From Kushneria marisflavi (lineage in GTDB: Bacteria > Pseudomonadota > Gammaproteobacteria > Pseudomonadales > Halomonadaceae), in contig NZ_CP021358.1 in assembly GCF_002157205.1 (NCBI RefSeq), forward strand, positions 620,001-684,000: a stretch of 64,000 bases of DNA, given 5' to 3'. The notes under the pieces were generated by a model. The model had not been told where the DNA came from. It did no database searches and saw nothing but the letters and a program-made list of their open reading frames with translations. The position numbers and the translations under genes are program-made. Position 1 is the first letter of the stretch. Each line of letters begins with the position of its first letter. Of the stretch, positions 1-8,824 are shown piece by piece.

Positions 1-317
1 AGTGGTGCCCCTTCACCCCGGAATGCCCTGAAATCGAACGCCAGTGCATCCCCTTCAATGATGTTGAAGTCGGGATAGTTAAAAAAGCGCGTGCGCAGCC
101 CCGGGATCAGGTCACGGTCGAGTTCGATGGCCTCAAGTGATCCATGTACTGCCAGCAACTCCTCGGTCAGGGCGCCCTGACCGGGTCCGATTTCGACCAG
201 CCGATCACCCTCTCGCGGATGTATCGAGCCAACAATACGCTCAATGACCCCGTGATCCTGAAGAAAATTCTGCCCAAAGCGCTTGCGCGCGCGCATGGGG
301 GCTGGTTGTCGTGACAT
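1..317 (-). CDS. rsmA: 16S rRNA dimethyladenosine transferase RsmA (KsgA), 3' end outside the window
   Basis: RsmA dimethylates two adjacent adenines near the 3' end of 16S rRNA during 30S maturation, using S-adenosylmethionine. The visible N-terminal 105 codons start at the ATG whose first base is position 317. They contain the typical KRFGQNFL opening and the SAM-binding segment [15 protein letters not shown], followed by an acidic ELDRDL ribose-binding stretch. The remaining roughly 160 residues lie beyond the left edge. It lies downstream of surA on the same strand, as in the common lptD-surA-pdxA-rsmA order, but no pdxA lies between. A strong hairpin separates it from surA. The family call is certain; only the C-terminus is unseen. 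Confidence 0.95.
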   Translation of the reverse strand, partial: MSRQPAPMRARKRFGQNFLQDHGVIERIVGSIHPREGDRLVEIGPGQGALTEELLAVHGSLEAIELDRDLIPGLRTRFFNYPDFNIIEGDALAFDFRAFRGEGAP

Positions 318-359
318 GAATGATCCTTGCATAAAAGATAACGGCCTGCATCAACGAAA

Positions 360-382
360 GGCCGCGAGGGTCGCTCGCGGCC
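360..382 (-). terminator. Hairpin between surA and rsmA (terminator or attenuator)
   Basis: A perfect 9-bp GC-rich stem (360-368 with 374-382, 5-nt loop) lies between the surA stop and the rsmA start. On the transcribed strand it is followed only by a short TTT then CGTT, so termination is probably partial. It could set the ratio of rsmA to surA transcript. Confidence 0.5.
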
Positions 383-420
383 TGTTATCAATGCCGGCAT
401 CCGAGAAAAGGCATGGCCCG

Positions 421-1410
421 TTACGGCGAGGTGCCGTCACCCTGTTCCAGTCGATTGTCGACGTAGGCCGAAGCACGAATTTCCTGCGTCCAGGCCTCCA
501 GCTCTTCGTTGACCTTGCGCTGAAACAGCGTGCGTCGAATCTGCTCTCGCTGCTGATCGGCATTACCGCCGCCGCGCTTGTCCAGAAGCGTAATCAGATG
601 ATAACCACTGGGGCTGCGAATCGGCTCACTAACCTCCCCCACGCTCAGGCCGGGCACGACGTCGTCAAAGATACTGGGCATCTCGGCACCGGAGCGCCAG
701 CCCAGATCACCACCGTCCAGCGCTTGCGGTCCATCGGACTGCGCCGCGGCGACTTCCTGAAATTTCGCCCGACCCGAGGTAATTTCCTTACGCAGCTGTT
801 CGGCCTTTTGACGAGCCGCCTCAGCCTGTTGAGGCGTTGGCGCCTGCGGCACGGAGATCAGGATATGCGCCAGATGATACTGCGTATTGGCATTGCTGCC
901 GGCTTGCTTTAGATACTGATCCACTTCCCGATCGGAAATGTTGACCTGGCTTGCCACACTGCGCTGCTGCACCTGAGTAATCAGAAGCTCACGGCGCACC
1001 TGCTCTCTCACCTGGGCATAGCTCATGCCTTCCTGCTCGACACGATCTGCAAACTGCTCGAGCGTCATGTTGTTGCGCTGGGCAACGCCTCGCATGGCCT
1101 GATTGAGGTCGCTGTCGCTGACACTCAGGTTGGCACGCTGGGCCATTTGCAGCTCGATCTGCTCGGTGATCATGCGTGAGAGCACCTGTTCGCGCAGCTC
1201 ATTCTGGTCGGGCATGCCAATGTTGCGTGACTGCATCTGCTGACGCACCTGGCTGACACGCTGGTCCAGATCGCTGGACATGATGGCGTCATCGTTGACC
1301 ACGGCAACGACGCGATCCAGTGGCTGCACCGCAGCCGTCGCCAGCGGCGACATGGAAAGACTCAGCGCAAGGCCCAGAGCGGCCAGCGTGTTTGCGTTGC
1401 GTGCTTTCAT
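421..1410 (-). CDS. surA: Periplasmic chaperone / peptidyl-prolyl isomerase SurA with one parvulin domain
   Basis: SurA escorts unfolded outer-membrane proteins through the periplasm to the BAM complex. The start at 1410 gives a clean signal peptide (MKARNANTLAALGLALSL, cleavage after ATA-A) and a purine-rich AGAGAG Shine-Dalgarno; an in-frame ATG seven codons upstream is possible. After the N-terminal SurA core there is a single parvulin domain at about residues 165-270 (HLAHILIS, DGGDLGW and GYHLI motifs) and then the C-terminal helix. The product is about 329 residues, against roughly 430 for the two-parvulin E. coli protein, so one PPIase domain is missing. Its partner lptD lies directly upstream on the same strand. 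Confidence 0.95.
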   Translation of the reverse strand: MKARNANTLAALGLALSLSMSPLATAAVQPLDRVVAVVNDDAIMSSDLDQRVSQVRQQMQSRNIGMPDQNELREQVLSRMITEQIELQMAQRANLSVSDSDLNQAMRGVAQRNNMTLEQFADRVEQEGMSYAQVREQVRRELLITQVQQRSVASQVNISDREVDQYLKQAGSNANTQYHLAHILISVPQAPTPQQAEAARQKAEQLRKEITSGRAKFQEVAAAQSDGPQALDGGDLGWRSGAEMPSIFDDVVPGLSVGEVSEPIRSPSGYHLITLLDKRGGGNADQQREQIRRTLFQRKVNEELEAWTQEIRASAYVDNRLEQGDGTSP

Positions 1411-1512
1411 GACATCTCTCTTCTCATTCATGACACTGACCTGACGTCAGTGGTGCAGCAAGGGTCGTGCCTTCGCTACGGGTTATTGTCCGGTTGCAGG
1501 CGATCGTATGAT

Positions 1513-3948
1513 TTAGTTGCTCACGCCGGTATAGGCGCCGAAGTCATCTTCCCGAACCCCGGGAATGGCCTCGGAGAAATAACCATCAGTGCTACCCTGC
1601 CCTACACTGCCAAGCCCCTTGAAGATAAAGGACAAAAAGAGCCCCTGCTTGCGATCGTCATCACTGATGCGAGCCGTATCGTTATCATCGATATAGTCAC
1701 GCCAGGCAAGCTGAACGCCGTAACAGCAGTCATTGAAGCGCACACCCGCCAGCGTCTCGAGGGTTCGATTATTGGTCTGATCATACAGATAGCGACCAAG
1801 CAGTGAAATTGCCGGCGTCAGGCGATACGCCGCCGACAGATCATATTCTTCACGGTTATAGGTCAGGCGATCATCCTGATCCCCGAAAGGATCAAAGTCC
1901 TGAACGGTCCACCGATACCCCATATTGAGGATCAGATTGTCTGTGTCCTGATAGGTCAGGTAGGACGTGGCCTTCTCGGTGCGATTACGGTGATCATCGT
2001 AGAAAAGAGACTGCCGGGCCGACCAGCGATCGGTAATCTGCCAATCGGCTTCCGCAACGATCGGTGAGCGATCACGCGTATTGCGATAAGAAAGATCGCT
2101 TTGTTCATTAAGCACGCGGTCTTCAAAGCGGGCATCGATGACGCGGCGATCCTCGAAGTAGTGGCTTTGCCCCACCGACAACGCCAGCCGTTCCCGGCCG
2201 GTATCATCTTCAAGGAAGCGGGTACTGACCCCATAGGACACCTTGTTGATGTCTCCAATACGGTCCGTACCGCTGAACCGGTAAGGTGACCAGAGCTGCG
2301 AGTAGGACAGCGGCTGCTCGCGACTATCGAACTGCGGCAGCTCGGACTGATCGCGATACGGGGCATAGGCATAGTACAGGCGAGGCTCCAGGGTCTGGCG
2401 CCAGTCGCTGCCAAAAATGCTGGCATCACGTTCAAAAATGAGCCCCGAATCTACCGACAGGACCGGCAACACCCGGTTGGGCGAGTTATCAAAGCCCGAG
2501 GTGTCTTCACGGTCATGCCAGTCCAGATCATATTGGGTGGCCATGAGTTGCGCGCGCGGTTCGAAAAATCCCCATGAAGGAGAACGGCGGAAGCCAACGG
2601 CGGGGGCAACGTGAACACGCGCCCCTGTCGCGGACTCCTGCGGGATGATTTCGGGGTCGCTATAGTTAACGTCACGCCAGAAATAAGTGGCGCTGGAATT
2701 GAATTCCTCGTAAAGACCTCCGGCCTGGTCCCAGCGCGCGCTGGCCAGCAACGCCGGCAACTCATAGAAGGGCTTGTCATCATCACGCAGCGGGTCATCA
2801 AGTTTCTGATAACCACGCGCCCGCGCCTGAAGGTTCCAGGTCGTGCCCTGATAATTCAGCCGCGCCAGACGCTCGAGGTTATCGGTATCCTGTTGCTCGA
2901 AGGTCTGCCCGAAATCATCGAAATAGTCACCATCGCTGGCTGCCCCATAGCGCAGATTGTAGGTGGTACGCGGCGAAAAAAGCCCATCATGGGCATAGCG
3001 GACAAACCAGCGATCTTCCCCTTCATGCTCATTGTCATCTCCGCCCTCATCGTGGCCGAGATAGTTGCCTTCCAGGGTACCGGCATCCTCTTCGAAGAGA
3101 TAACGCAACTGCCCACCAATCGCCTCCCCTCTTTCAGAGATGTAGCGGGGGGTGATGGTAGCGTCGTAATTGGGCGCCAGGTTGAGATAAAACGGCTGAG
3201 CGTAATCGAGCCCTGAATCGCTGCCATAGCTGACCGAAGGCCACAAAAATCCACTCAGACGGCGATCATCGATCGGGAATCGCAGCCAGGGCCAGTAAAA
3301 GACCGGGACGTCCTCGATTTCCATGCGTGCATGGGTCGCGGTCCCGTATCCTCTTTTCTGATCCAGCGTGATGTCACTACTGACCAGTTTCCAGAGACTC
3401 GACTGCGGTTCACAGGTGGTAAAGGAAGCGTCCTGAAGCCGGTAGCGACCATCCTCGAGTCGCGCCAACTGACCGGCGTCACCGCGCAGACGCTGCTGAT
3501 GCGCCACGTAGTGGGCCTGGTCAATTTCAGCTGCATCGCTGTTGAGCGCCATCTCGCCACTATCACCACGCACCAGAAACCCGGGCTGACGATAGGCAAC
3601 AGGCCCCTGTAGCGACACATTCGTGCGCGCCTCGTTAAGCGTGGCGCGTTTTGCCTCAAGCTGCTCGTCCCCCTGACGCAGGACAACTTCACCATCCAGC
3701 AGGGTTTCACCATTGCTACCGTATCCGGCGTCATCGGATTCGGTACGCACCTGTGACGGAGTACTGCCGGCATCGATACGATAATCCGGCATAACATAGC
3801 GGCCCCGACACAGCGCATTGGCGGGGCGGTCATCCCCCCACGCCTGCCAGTCAAGTTCGCTTGCAGGCAGTGGCTGGGGCGCCGCCTGAGCCATGGTCGA
3901 GAGAAGACCGGTCAGCGAGGCGGCGGTCCAGAAGATACGCTGGCCCAT
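1513..3948 (-). CDS. lptD: LPS-assembly outer-membrane protein LptD
   Basis: LptD is the outer-membrane beta-barrel that, with LptE, inserts lipopolysaccharide into the outer leaflet. The start at 3948 follows an AAGGA ribosome site and opens a signal peptide ending in MAQA-A; the 811-residue product is the usual length. An N-terminal periplasmic OstA/LptA-like domain (about residues 60-220) precedes a long barrel rich in alternating aromatic strands. Cysteines expected for the inter-domain disulfides are present near residue 47 (ALCRGR), near residue 178 (TTCEP) and as an adjacent pair near residue 740 (NDCCYG). The gene is the head of lptD-surA-rsmA and is divergent from amgK. The open frame continues upstream of 3948 but that part reads through the divergent promoter region. 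Confidence 0.97.
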   Translation of the reverse strand: MGQRIFWTAASLTGLLSTMAQAAPQPLPASELDWQAWGDDRPANALCRGRYVMPDYRIDAGSTPSQVRTESDDAGYGSNGETLLDGEVVLRQGDEQLEAKRATLNEARTNVSLQGPVAYRQPGFLVRGDSGEMALNSDAAEIDQAHYVAHQQRLRGDAGQLARLEDGRYRLQDASFTTCEPQSSLWKLVSSDITLDQKRGYGTATHARMEIEDVPVFYWPWLRFPIDDRRLSGFLWPSVSYGSDSGLDYAQPFYLNLAPNYDATITPRYISERGEAIGGQLRYLFEEDAGTLEGNYLGHDEGGDDNEHEGEDRWFVRYAHDGLFSPRTTYNLRYGAASDGDYFDDFGQTFEQQDTDNLERLARLNYQGTTWNLQARARGYQKLDDPLRDDDKPFYELPALLASARWDQAGGLYEEFNSSATYFWRDVNYSDPEIIPQESATGARVHVAPAVGFRRSPSWGFFEPRAQLMATQYDLDWHDREDTSGFDNSPNRVLPVLSVDSGLIFERDASIFGSDWRQTLEPRLYYAYAPYRDQSELPQFDSREQPLSYSQLWSPYRFSGTDRIGDINKVSYGVSTRFLEDDTGRERLALSVGQSHYFEDRRVIDARFEDRVLNEQSDLSYRNTRDRSPIVAEADWQITDRWSARQSLFYDDHRNRTEKATSYLTYQDTDNLILNMGYRWTVQDFDPFGDQDDRLTYNREEYDLSAAYRLTPAISLLGRYLYDQTNNRTLETLAGVRFNDCCYGVQLAWRDYIDDNDTARISDDDRKQGLFLSFIFKGLGSVGQGSTDGYFSEAIPGVREDDFGAYTGVSN

Positions 3949-4115
3949 GATCCTTGTTCTTCCTTGCAATGAAGCGATGTGATTGCTTTTAAAAATCGGT
4001 ATGGTACGCGGCATTGGACACTGCAGCAGCCTGAAAACAGCGACAAAAGTGTCTGTTGCGGTCCTTGAGCGCTCAGCATGCGGTGCCGCAACCGTACCGT
4101 CAACCAGGAGTTCCC

Positions 4116-5129
4116 ATGACAGCGCGCCTTGACGCCCTGCGCCACTGGGCAGCCTCTCATCACGGCCTTGAGTCGACAGCTCCCGAGCTTGAGATCGTGA
4201 CAGATGATGCCAGCTTTCGGCGCTATTTTCGCCTGCATCTCGATAGCGGCCATTCACGTATATTGATGGATGCCCCTCCGGAGCACGAAAACAGCCATGC
4301 CTTTGTAGAGATTGCTCGCCAATGGCGCGACCATGGTATTGCCGTCCCCGAGCTTTACCATGTCGATCTGGATCAGGGGTTTATCGAGATGGAAGATCTT
4401 GGCGATGAGATGCTGCGCCAACATCTTCAAAATGGTCAGCGTGAAATGCTCATGATGCAGGCCATCAAAACCTCGGTAGCCATTGCAGCCCTGCCGACCG
4501 ATGAGCTGCCGATTTATGATGCGCATTGGCTTGGAGAGGAGCTCGATCTTTTCCCCGAGTGGTGTCTAAAGCAGTGGCTTGACATGGCGCCTCCGCAGGG
4601 CTGGACACAAATACGAGAACAGCTGGTCGCGGCAGTGAGCGCCCAGCCCAGAGTCTGTGTCCATCGCGATTTCCACGCACAAAACCTTATGTGGCATGAG
4701 GACCAACTCCGGGTCATCGATTTTCAGGGCGCGGTGCTCGGTCCGCTGACCTTCGATCTGGTCTGTCTTTTACGCGATCGCAACAATGCCTGGCCTGAAA
4801 GCGATCAAAAACGCTGGATCGAGGCCTGGCGTCAGCAGGCACAAGGCGCCGGTGTCATGGCGCCCGTGGCCCCGGAAGCGTTTCGACGCATGGTCGATCT
4901 AACCAGCGCCCAGCGCAGTCTCAAGGTGTTGGGCGGCTTTTGTCGTCTAGCACTGCGCGACAACAAGCCTCGCTATCTCACGCTACTGCCACTGTTTGTT
5001 GAGCATGTTCGCCAGGGGCTAACGGGCCAGCCTGGCTTTGAAACCTTCATGCAGTGGTTTGATACCTGCTTCGTACCAGCACTGGATGCACGACTGATTC
5101 AGCATCGTACCGGCTGCCACGAGGCCTGA
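4116..5129 (+). CDS. amgK: N-acetylmuramate/N-acetylglucosamine 1-kinase AmgK
   Basis: AmgK phosphorylates the anomeric position of MurNAc or GlcNAc released from the cell wall, the first step of the recycling bypass that avoids de novo UDP-MurNAc synthesis and its fosfomycin-sensitive step. The 337-residue protein has an APH-type kinase fold with the catalytic loop HRDFHAQNLMW at about residue 187 and the metal-binding IDFQ just after. The start at 4116 is supported by CAGGAG six bases upstream. Only one base separates its stop from the murU start, and it is divergent from lptD, the same arrangement as in Pseudomonas. Confidence 0.93.
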   Translation: MTARLDALRHWAASHHGLESTAPELEIVTDDASFRRYFRLHLDSGHSRILMDAPPEHENSHAFVEIARQWRDHGIAVPELYHVDLDQGFIEMEDLGDEMLRQHLQNGQREMLMMQAIKTSVAIAALPTDELPIYDAHWLGEELDLFPEWCLKQWLDMAPPQGWTQIREQLVAAVSAQPRVCVHRDFHAQNLMWHEDQLRVIDFQGAVLGPLTFDLVCLLRDRNNAWPESDQKRWIEAWRQQAQGAGVMAPVAPEAFRRMVDLTSAQRSLKVLGGFCRLALRDNKPRYLTLLPLFVEHVRQGLTGQPGFETFMQWFDTCFVPALDARLIQHRTGCHEA

Positions 5130-5130
5130 C

Positions 5131-5799
5131 ATGAAAGCGATGATTCTTGCCGCCGGGCGCGGCTCACGCATGCGAGAATTGACTGACGACTGTCCCAAGC
5201 CATTGCTCAGGGTAGGGGGACGACCCCTGATCGAATATCATATCGAGCGGCTTCGCTCGGTAGGCATGACCGATATTGTCATCAACGTCAGCTATCTCGG
5301 CGAACAGATCATGACGGCACTGGGAGATGGCGCCCGGCATGGGGTTCAATTGCGCTACAGCGTCGAGCCCACGGCACTCGAGACAGCCGGTGGCATTCGT
5401 CATGCCCTGCCTCTGCTGGGAGAGGCCCCCTTCTGGCTGGTCAATGCCGACGTCTGGTGCGACATGCCCCCCGGCATGACGGCACCACTGGGAGATGACC
5501 TGGCGCGACTGGTCATGGTCGACCCGCCGGAGCACCATCCCGGAGGAGATTTTTACCTGGACGAGACCGGCCGCCTGCACGAGCAGGGAGAACCCCGCCT
5601 GGTATATGCCGGCATGGCGCTCATGCATCCCGCCCTGGTGGCAGATCTGACCGACAATACGCCCTGCCCATTGAAACCCTGCCTGGTCAACGCCATACAG
5701 CAGCGGCGGCTCGGCGGCCATCACCATCAGGGAAAATGGTCAGATATTGGCACACCCGAACGTCTGGCTCTTCTGGAGCAACAACTTTCGCATCAGTGA
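5131..5799 (+). CDS. murU: N-acetylmuramate alpha-1-phosphate uridylyltransferase MurU
   Basis: MurU converts MurNAc-1-phosphate and UTP to UDP-MurNAc, completing the AmgK/MurU branch of peptidoglycan recycling. The 222-residue protein begins with the nucleotidyltransferase signature MKAMILAAGRGSRM, followed by the KPLL substrate segment and a metal-binding VNADVW motif at about residue 108. The length and lack of a C-terminal left-handed helix match MurU and not the longer GlmU or RfbA types. It follows amgK after a single base and is followed by an intrinsic terminator. Confidence 0.92.
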   Translation: MKAMILAAGRGSRMRELTDDCPKPLLRVGGRPLIEYHIERLRSVGMTDIVINVSYLGEQIMTALGDGARHGVQLRYSVEPTALETAGGIRHALPLLGEAPFWLVNADVWCDMPPGMTAPLGDDLARLVMVDPPEHHPGGDFYLDETGRLHEQGEPRLVYAGMALMHPALVADLTDNTPCPLKPCLVNAIQQRRLGGHHHQGKWSDIGTPERLALLEQQLSHQ

Positions 5800-5837
5800 C
5801 ATGAACTGATTTCTGTCCCTGATCCAATCATACCGTG

Positions 5838-5857
5838 AGAGGTTTCACCTCTTTTTT
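5838..5857 (+). terminator. Intrinsic terminator after amgK-murU
   Basis: A 6-bp stem (AGAGGT with ACCTCT, 3-nt loop) runs directly into six T residues, about 40 bases after the murU stop. It also lies just before the ribosome site of the OsmC gene, so that gene probably has its own promoter or depends on read-through. Confidence 0.7.
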
Positions 5858-5877
5858 ACTCGTACGGAGCAAGACTC

Positions 5878-6297
5878 ATGGAAGCCAACATCAAATGGAC
5901 CGACGGTCGACAGTTCGTGGCCGAATCCGGCAGCGGTCATGCCGTCATTCTGGACGGCAACCCGGACAACGGCGGTCGTAATACCGGCCCCCGCCCCATG
6001 GAAATGGTTCTGATGGGCCTTGGTGGGTGCAGCGCCTATGATGTCATCAACATCCTTGAAAAGGCGCGCGCAAGGGTGACTGACTGTGTGGCCCAGCTCA
6101 AGGCCGAGCGCGCCGACACCACACCGGCTGTTTTTACCAGTATCCATCTTCACTTTGTGGTGACAGGCGTCTCGCTCAAGGAAGCTCAGGTCAAGCGCGC
6201 CGTGGAGCTTTCGGCCGAGAAATATTGCAGTGCGTCACTGATGCTTGCCAAAGGCGGCGTCGAGATCACCCATTCGTGGGAAATCGTTGAAGCCTGA
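5878..6297 (+). CDS. OsmC/Ohr-family protein (YhfA type)
   Basis: OsmC-family proteins are small cytoplasmic dimers; many reduce organic hydroperoxides with two redox cysteines. This 139-residue protein has the central helix start RPMEMVLMGLGGCSAYD with Cys at about 57 and a second Cys in KYCSASLM at about 120, the usual spacing for the peroxidatic and resolving positions. The overall pattern is closest to the YhfA branch, whose substrate is not established. A GGAGC ribosome site precedes the ATG and a strong terminator follows the gene, so it is monocistronic. Confidence 0.88.
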   Translation: MEANIKWTDGRQFVAESGSGHAVILDGNPDNGGRNTGPRPMEMVLMGLGGCSAYDVINILEKARARVTDCVAQLKAERADTTPAVFTSIHLHFVVTGVSLKEAQVKRAVELSAEKYCSASLMLAKGGVEITHSWEIVEA

Positions 6298-6372
6298 CAA
6301 CGGCCTTCAGCGCTGAACACTGCGATGAATCAATGTCGTGTAGCGCAGTCTGACTACACTGAAGATGACATG

Positions 6373-6395
6373 CCCGGCGTTGTGCCGGGTTTTTT
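6373..6395 (+). terminator. Intrinsic terminator after the OsmC-family gene
   Basis: A 6-bp stem CCCGGC/GCCGGG with a 5-nt loop is followed by six T residues, 76 bases downstream of the stop codon. Confidence 0.85.
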
Positions 6396-6456
6396 ACGAT
6401 GGTGACAGGCACTGCCGGTCAGCACTTGCTGACGTCATGGCCAGGCAGGAGAAAGC

Positions 6457-7602
6457 ATGGAAAAACCGATTGAAAAAAGGGCGTTTGAGCTGCTGCTGGT
6501 AGCCGTCTCGGTCGCTTTTATCTGGATACTGTTGCCCTTTTTCAGCGCCGTGTTCTGGGGGGTTATTCTGGCACTTGTGTTCATGCCCCTGCAGCGGCGC
6601 CTTTTGAGCCTCTATGGGGGAAGACGCAATCTGGCCGCCCTTACCAATGTCCTGATCTGCGTTTTTATCGTCATTATCCCGGTCACCCTGATCGCCGGCT
6701 CTCTGGTTCAGGAAGGCACCAGCGTCTATCAACGCATCCGTACAGGTGATCTGGATATCGGTGCCTATGTCGAACAGGCACGCCAGGCATTACCGCCTAC
6801 GGTCGATGGCTGGCTCAAAAGCGCAGGAATGGGCGACCTTTCCCAGCTGCGCGATCGTGTTTCCGAAGGCGCCGCACAGGGCAGCCAGATTCTGGCGTCA
6901 AGAGCCCTGAGTATCGGACAGAACACGCTTCAGTTTTTCATTAGCCTGGGCATCATGCTGTATCTGCTGTTTTTCCTGTTTCGCGACGGGGTACCGTTGG
7001 GTCGACGCATCCGCCAGGCCATCCCTCTGAGCGCGCGCTACAAGTATCAACTGCTTAACAAGTTCATTACGGTCACTCGGGCCACGGTCAAGGGTAATAT
7101 CATCGTTGCCGCCACTCAGGGTGCCATTGGTGGTCTGGCCTTCTGGGGGCTGGGGATTGAAGCGCCCCTGCTCTGGGGCGTCATCATGGCCTTCCTGTCA
7201 CTGCTGCCGGCCATCGGTGCCGCTCTGGTCTGGGCACCTGTCGCCATCTATTATCTGCTGACCGGCAACATTGCCAGTGGCATCATCCTGACCTTTGTGG
7301 GGGTCGTGGTGATCGGCCTTGCGGATAATTTTCTGCGCCCGCTGCTGGTCGGCAAGGATACCAAGCTGCCTGACTATGTCGTGTTGATCTCGACACTTGG
7401 CGGCATGGCGCTTTTCGGGATCAACGGCTTCGTGATCGGGCCGCTGATTGCGGCACTTTTCATTGCGGCGTGGGATCTTTTCTCTCATGAAAAGGAGGAA
7501 GACGAGGCCGGTGCCATTACCGAGCTTTCACCCATTTCGACCGAATCTCGCAAGGCTCAATCCGGAGAAACTCAGGAGCGCGCGCCTCGCGAGCAGGATT
7601 GA
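6457..7602 (+). CDS. AI-2E family transporter (PerM/YdiK-type permease)
   Basis: This is an eight-helix inner-membrane protein of the AI-2E transporter superfamily, whose members export small molecules or act as Na+/H+ antiporters; the substrate here cannot be read from sequence. The 381-residue protein has two hydrophobic helices at the start (about 15-55), another near 65-85, a soluble periplasmic segment to about 145, then five closely packed helices ending near 345. The family signature GLADNFLRPLLVG is at about 285. The C-terminal 40 residues are acidic and polar. A CAGGAG site precedes the start. Its TGA abuts the stop codon of the opposing Coq7-like gene. Confidence 0.9.
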   Translation: MEKPIEKRAFELLLVAVSVAFIWILLPFFSAVFWGVILALVFMPLQRRLLSLYGGRRNLAALTNVLICVFIVIIPVTLIAGSLVQEGTSVYQRIRTGDLDIGAYVEQARQALPPTVDGWLKSAGMGDLSQLRDRVSEGAAQGSQILASRALSIGQNTLQFFISLGIMLYLLFFLFRDGVPLGRRIRQAIPLSARYKYQLLNKFITVTRATVKGNIIVAATQGAIGGLAFWGLGIEAPLLWGVIMAFLSLLPAIGAALVWAPVAIYYLLTGNIASGIILTFVGVVVIGLADNFLRPLLVGKDTKLPDYVVLISTLGGMALFGINGFVIGPLIAALFIAAWDLFSHEKEEDEAGAITELSPISTESRKAQSGETQERAPREQD

Positions 7603-8268
7603 TCAATCGATCATATTACCGGATGAATGGCGACGCAGGCGTCGCCATTCGCACGCCCGAGCCCCCAGCGATGTCACCCATCGCCAGCCGCCAGGCCAGC
7701 GCTCTCCCCCGGCCTCCAGCGCCACGCGCGCATGACGCGTACAGTCGTCCAGCATCTGACGGATAATCGCGCGCGACTTGTTATCCCCTGCCGGCAGCGC
7801 CGCCATCTGGCGCTCCAGAGACTCACCCTGAAGCGTTTCCGCCAGATTGACCAAGCCAAGCCCATGCGCGCGATGGCGTCGACTCAGCAGTATGCCCGCG
7901 CCCAGCGATGTCGTGTAATAAAAGGGGATCAAACGTGACGGCTGTCCTCCAAGCTCTTCAAGACGAGTATCGCACCAGTCAAGATGGTCGATGCCTCGCA
8001 CCGATAAGTCATCTACCGGCTGATAGCGGCTGCTGATGCCCGTGGCAAACCGCTGCCCCTGATATACGCCCTGACCGATGACGCGAGCGCGATGGTGGTG
8101 GCGGAGAACATCAATGGAATGCCGGGTCTCTTCCGCGGTCATGGACTGATTTTTTACCGCCATGCCGGGCCGGGCTCGGCTGGCACGCGTTGCCCCCGGC
8201 ACCAGGGTTCGCAGCATGGTGTCAAGCTGATCAACAAAACGATCACTGTGCGTGAATCGACGGGACAT
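7603..8268 (-). CDS. Coq7-like protein with degenerate di-iron site
   Basis: The 221-residue protein aligns over its length with Coq7, the di-iron monooxygenase that hydroxylates demethoxyubiquinol: SDRFVDQLDTMLRTL opening, EETRH at about 46, YQGQ at about 69, IDHLDWC at about 93, KSRAI at about 165 and an ALEAGGE tail. Three of the four metal-ligand glutamates are changed, however. The GE of NHTGEV reads AR, the Glu of the first ExxH is Gly (GIDH), and the Glu of the last ExxH is Cys (CTRH). Both histidines and the central Glu (LAET) remain. It has a good ribosome site (CAGGAG) and an intact frame, so it is not obviously a pseudogene, but normal di-iron chemistry looks impossible. Ubiquinone hydroxylation would need another enzyme. 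Confidence 0.82.
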   Translation of the reverse strand: MSRRFTHSDRFVDQLDTMLRTLVPGATRASRARPGMAVKNQSMTAEETRHSIDVLRHHHRARVIGQGVYQGQRFATGISSRYQPVDDLSVRGIDHLDWCDTRLEELGGQPSRLIPFYYTTSLGAGILLSRRHRAHGLGLVNLAETLQGESLERQMAALPAGDNKSRAIIRQMLDDCTRHARVALEAGGERWPGGWRWVTSLGARACEWRRLRRHSSGNMID

Positions 8269-8381
8269 GGCCTATCTCCTGAAGCTCGCTCACGATGAAA
8301 AAGCGAAGGATGCCCTGACTATAGCGGCCATCGTTCGGGCTGGCGACGCTGAATGCTCAGCAACGCATGCATCGGAAACCA

Positions 8382-8414
8382 AAAAGCGCCGGCAGAGTGG
8401 CTACCGACGCTTTT
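8382..8414 (-). terminator. Intrinsic terminator after hinT
   Basis: A stem of AAAAGCG and CGG paired with CCG and CGCTTTT, with a 1x1 mismatch, ends in five T residues on the minus strand, about 20 bases after the hinT stop. It separates hinT from the Coq7-like gene downstream. Confidence 0.75.
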
Positions 8415-8433
8415 AATGGATGCGAGAATGTCT

Positions 8434-8775
8434 TTAGCCGGCAGGCCAGCTCATTTGACGCCCACCCATTAGATGCAGATGGATGTGATAGACGCTCTGG
8501 CCGCCCTGGTCATTGCAGTTCATCACCACGCGATAGCCGTCTTCAGCGATCCCCTTCTCACGGGCGATCTTCGCCGCGACAAGATGCAGCTTGCCCACCA
8601 GTGCAGCATCTTCTTCAGCAAGGTCATTAAGCGTTGCGATCTCCTTTTTAGGGATAATCAGCACATGGACCGGCGCCTGCGGGTTAACGTCATTGAACGC
8701 CAGTACCTCATCGTCCTCAAAAACGATGCTGGCATTGATCTCGCGGTTAATGATTTTGGTAAAGATCGTGGACAT
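8434..8775 (-). CDS. hinT: HIT-family purine nucleoside phosphoramidase HinT
   Basis: HinT hydrolyses AMP-lysine and related phosphoramidates as a cytoplasmic dimer. The histidine-triad motif HIHLHLMGG is at about residues 99-107 of 113 and the branch-typical N-terminus STIFTKIINREI is present. The ATG at 8775 is preferred because an AGGGAG site lies five bases upstream; a GTG two codons earlier would overlap that site. It follows prkB on the same strand by about 50 bases and ends at a terminator. Confidence 0.93.
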   Translation of the reverse strand: MSTIFTKIINREINASIVFEDDEVLAFNDVNPQAPVHVLIIPKKEIATLNDLAEEDAALVGKLHLVAAKIAREKGIAEDGYRVVMNCNDQGGQSVYHIHLHLMGGRQMSWPAG

Positions 8776-8824
8776 GAACACTCCCTGGTCAAGAAAGAAT
8801 CGTTGTTACTGGCGCCAAACATAC

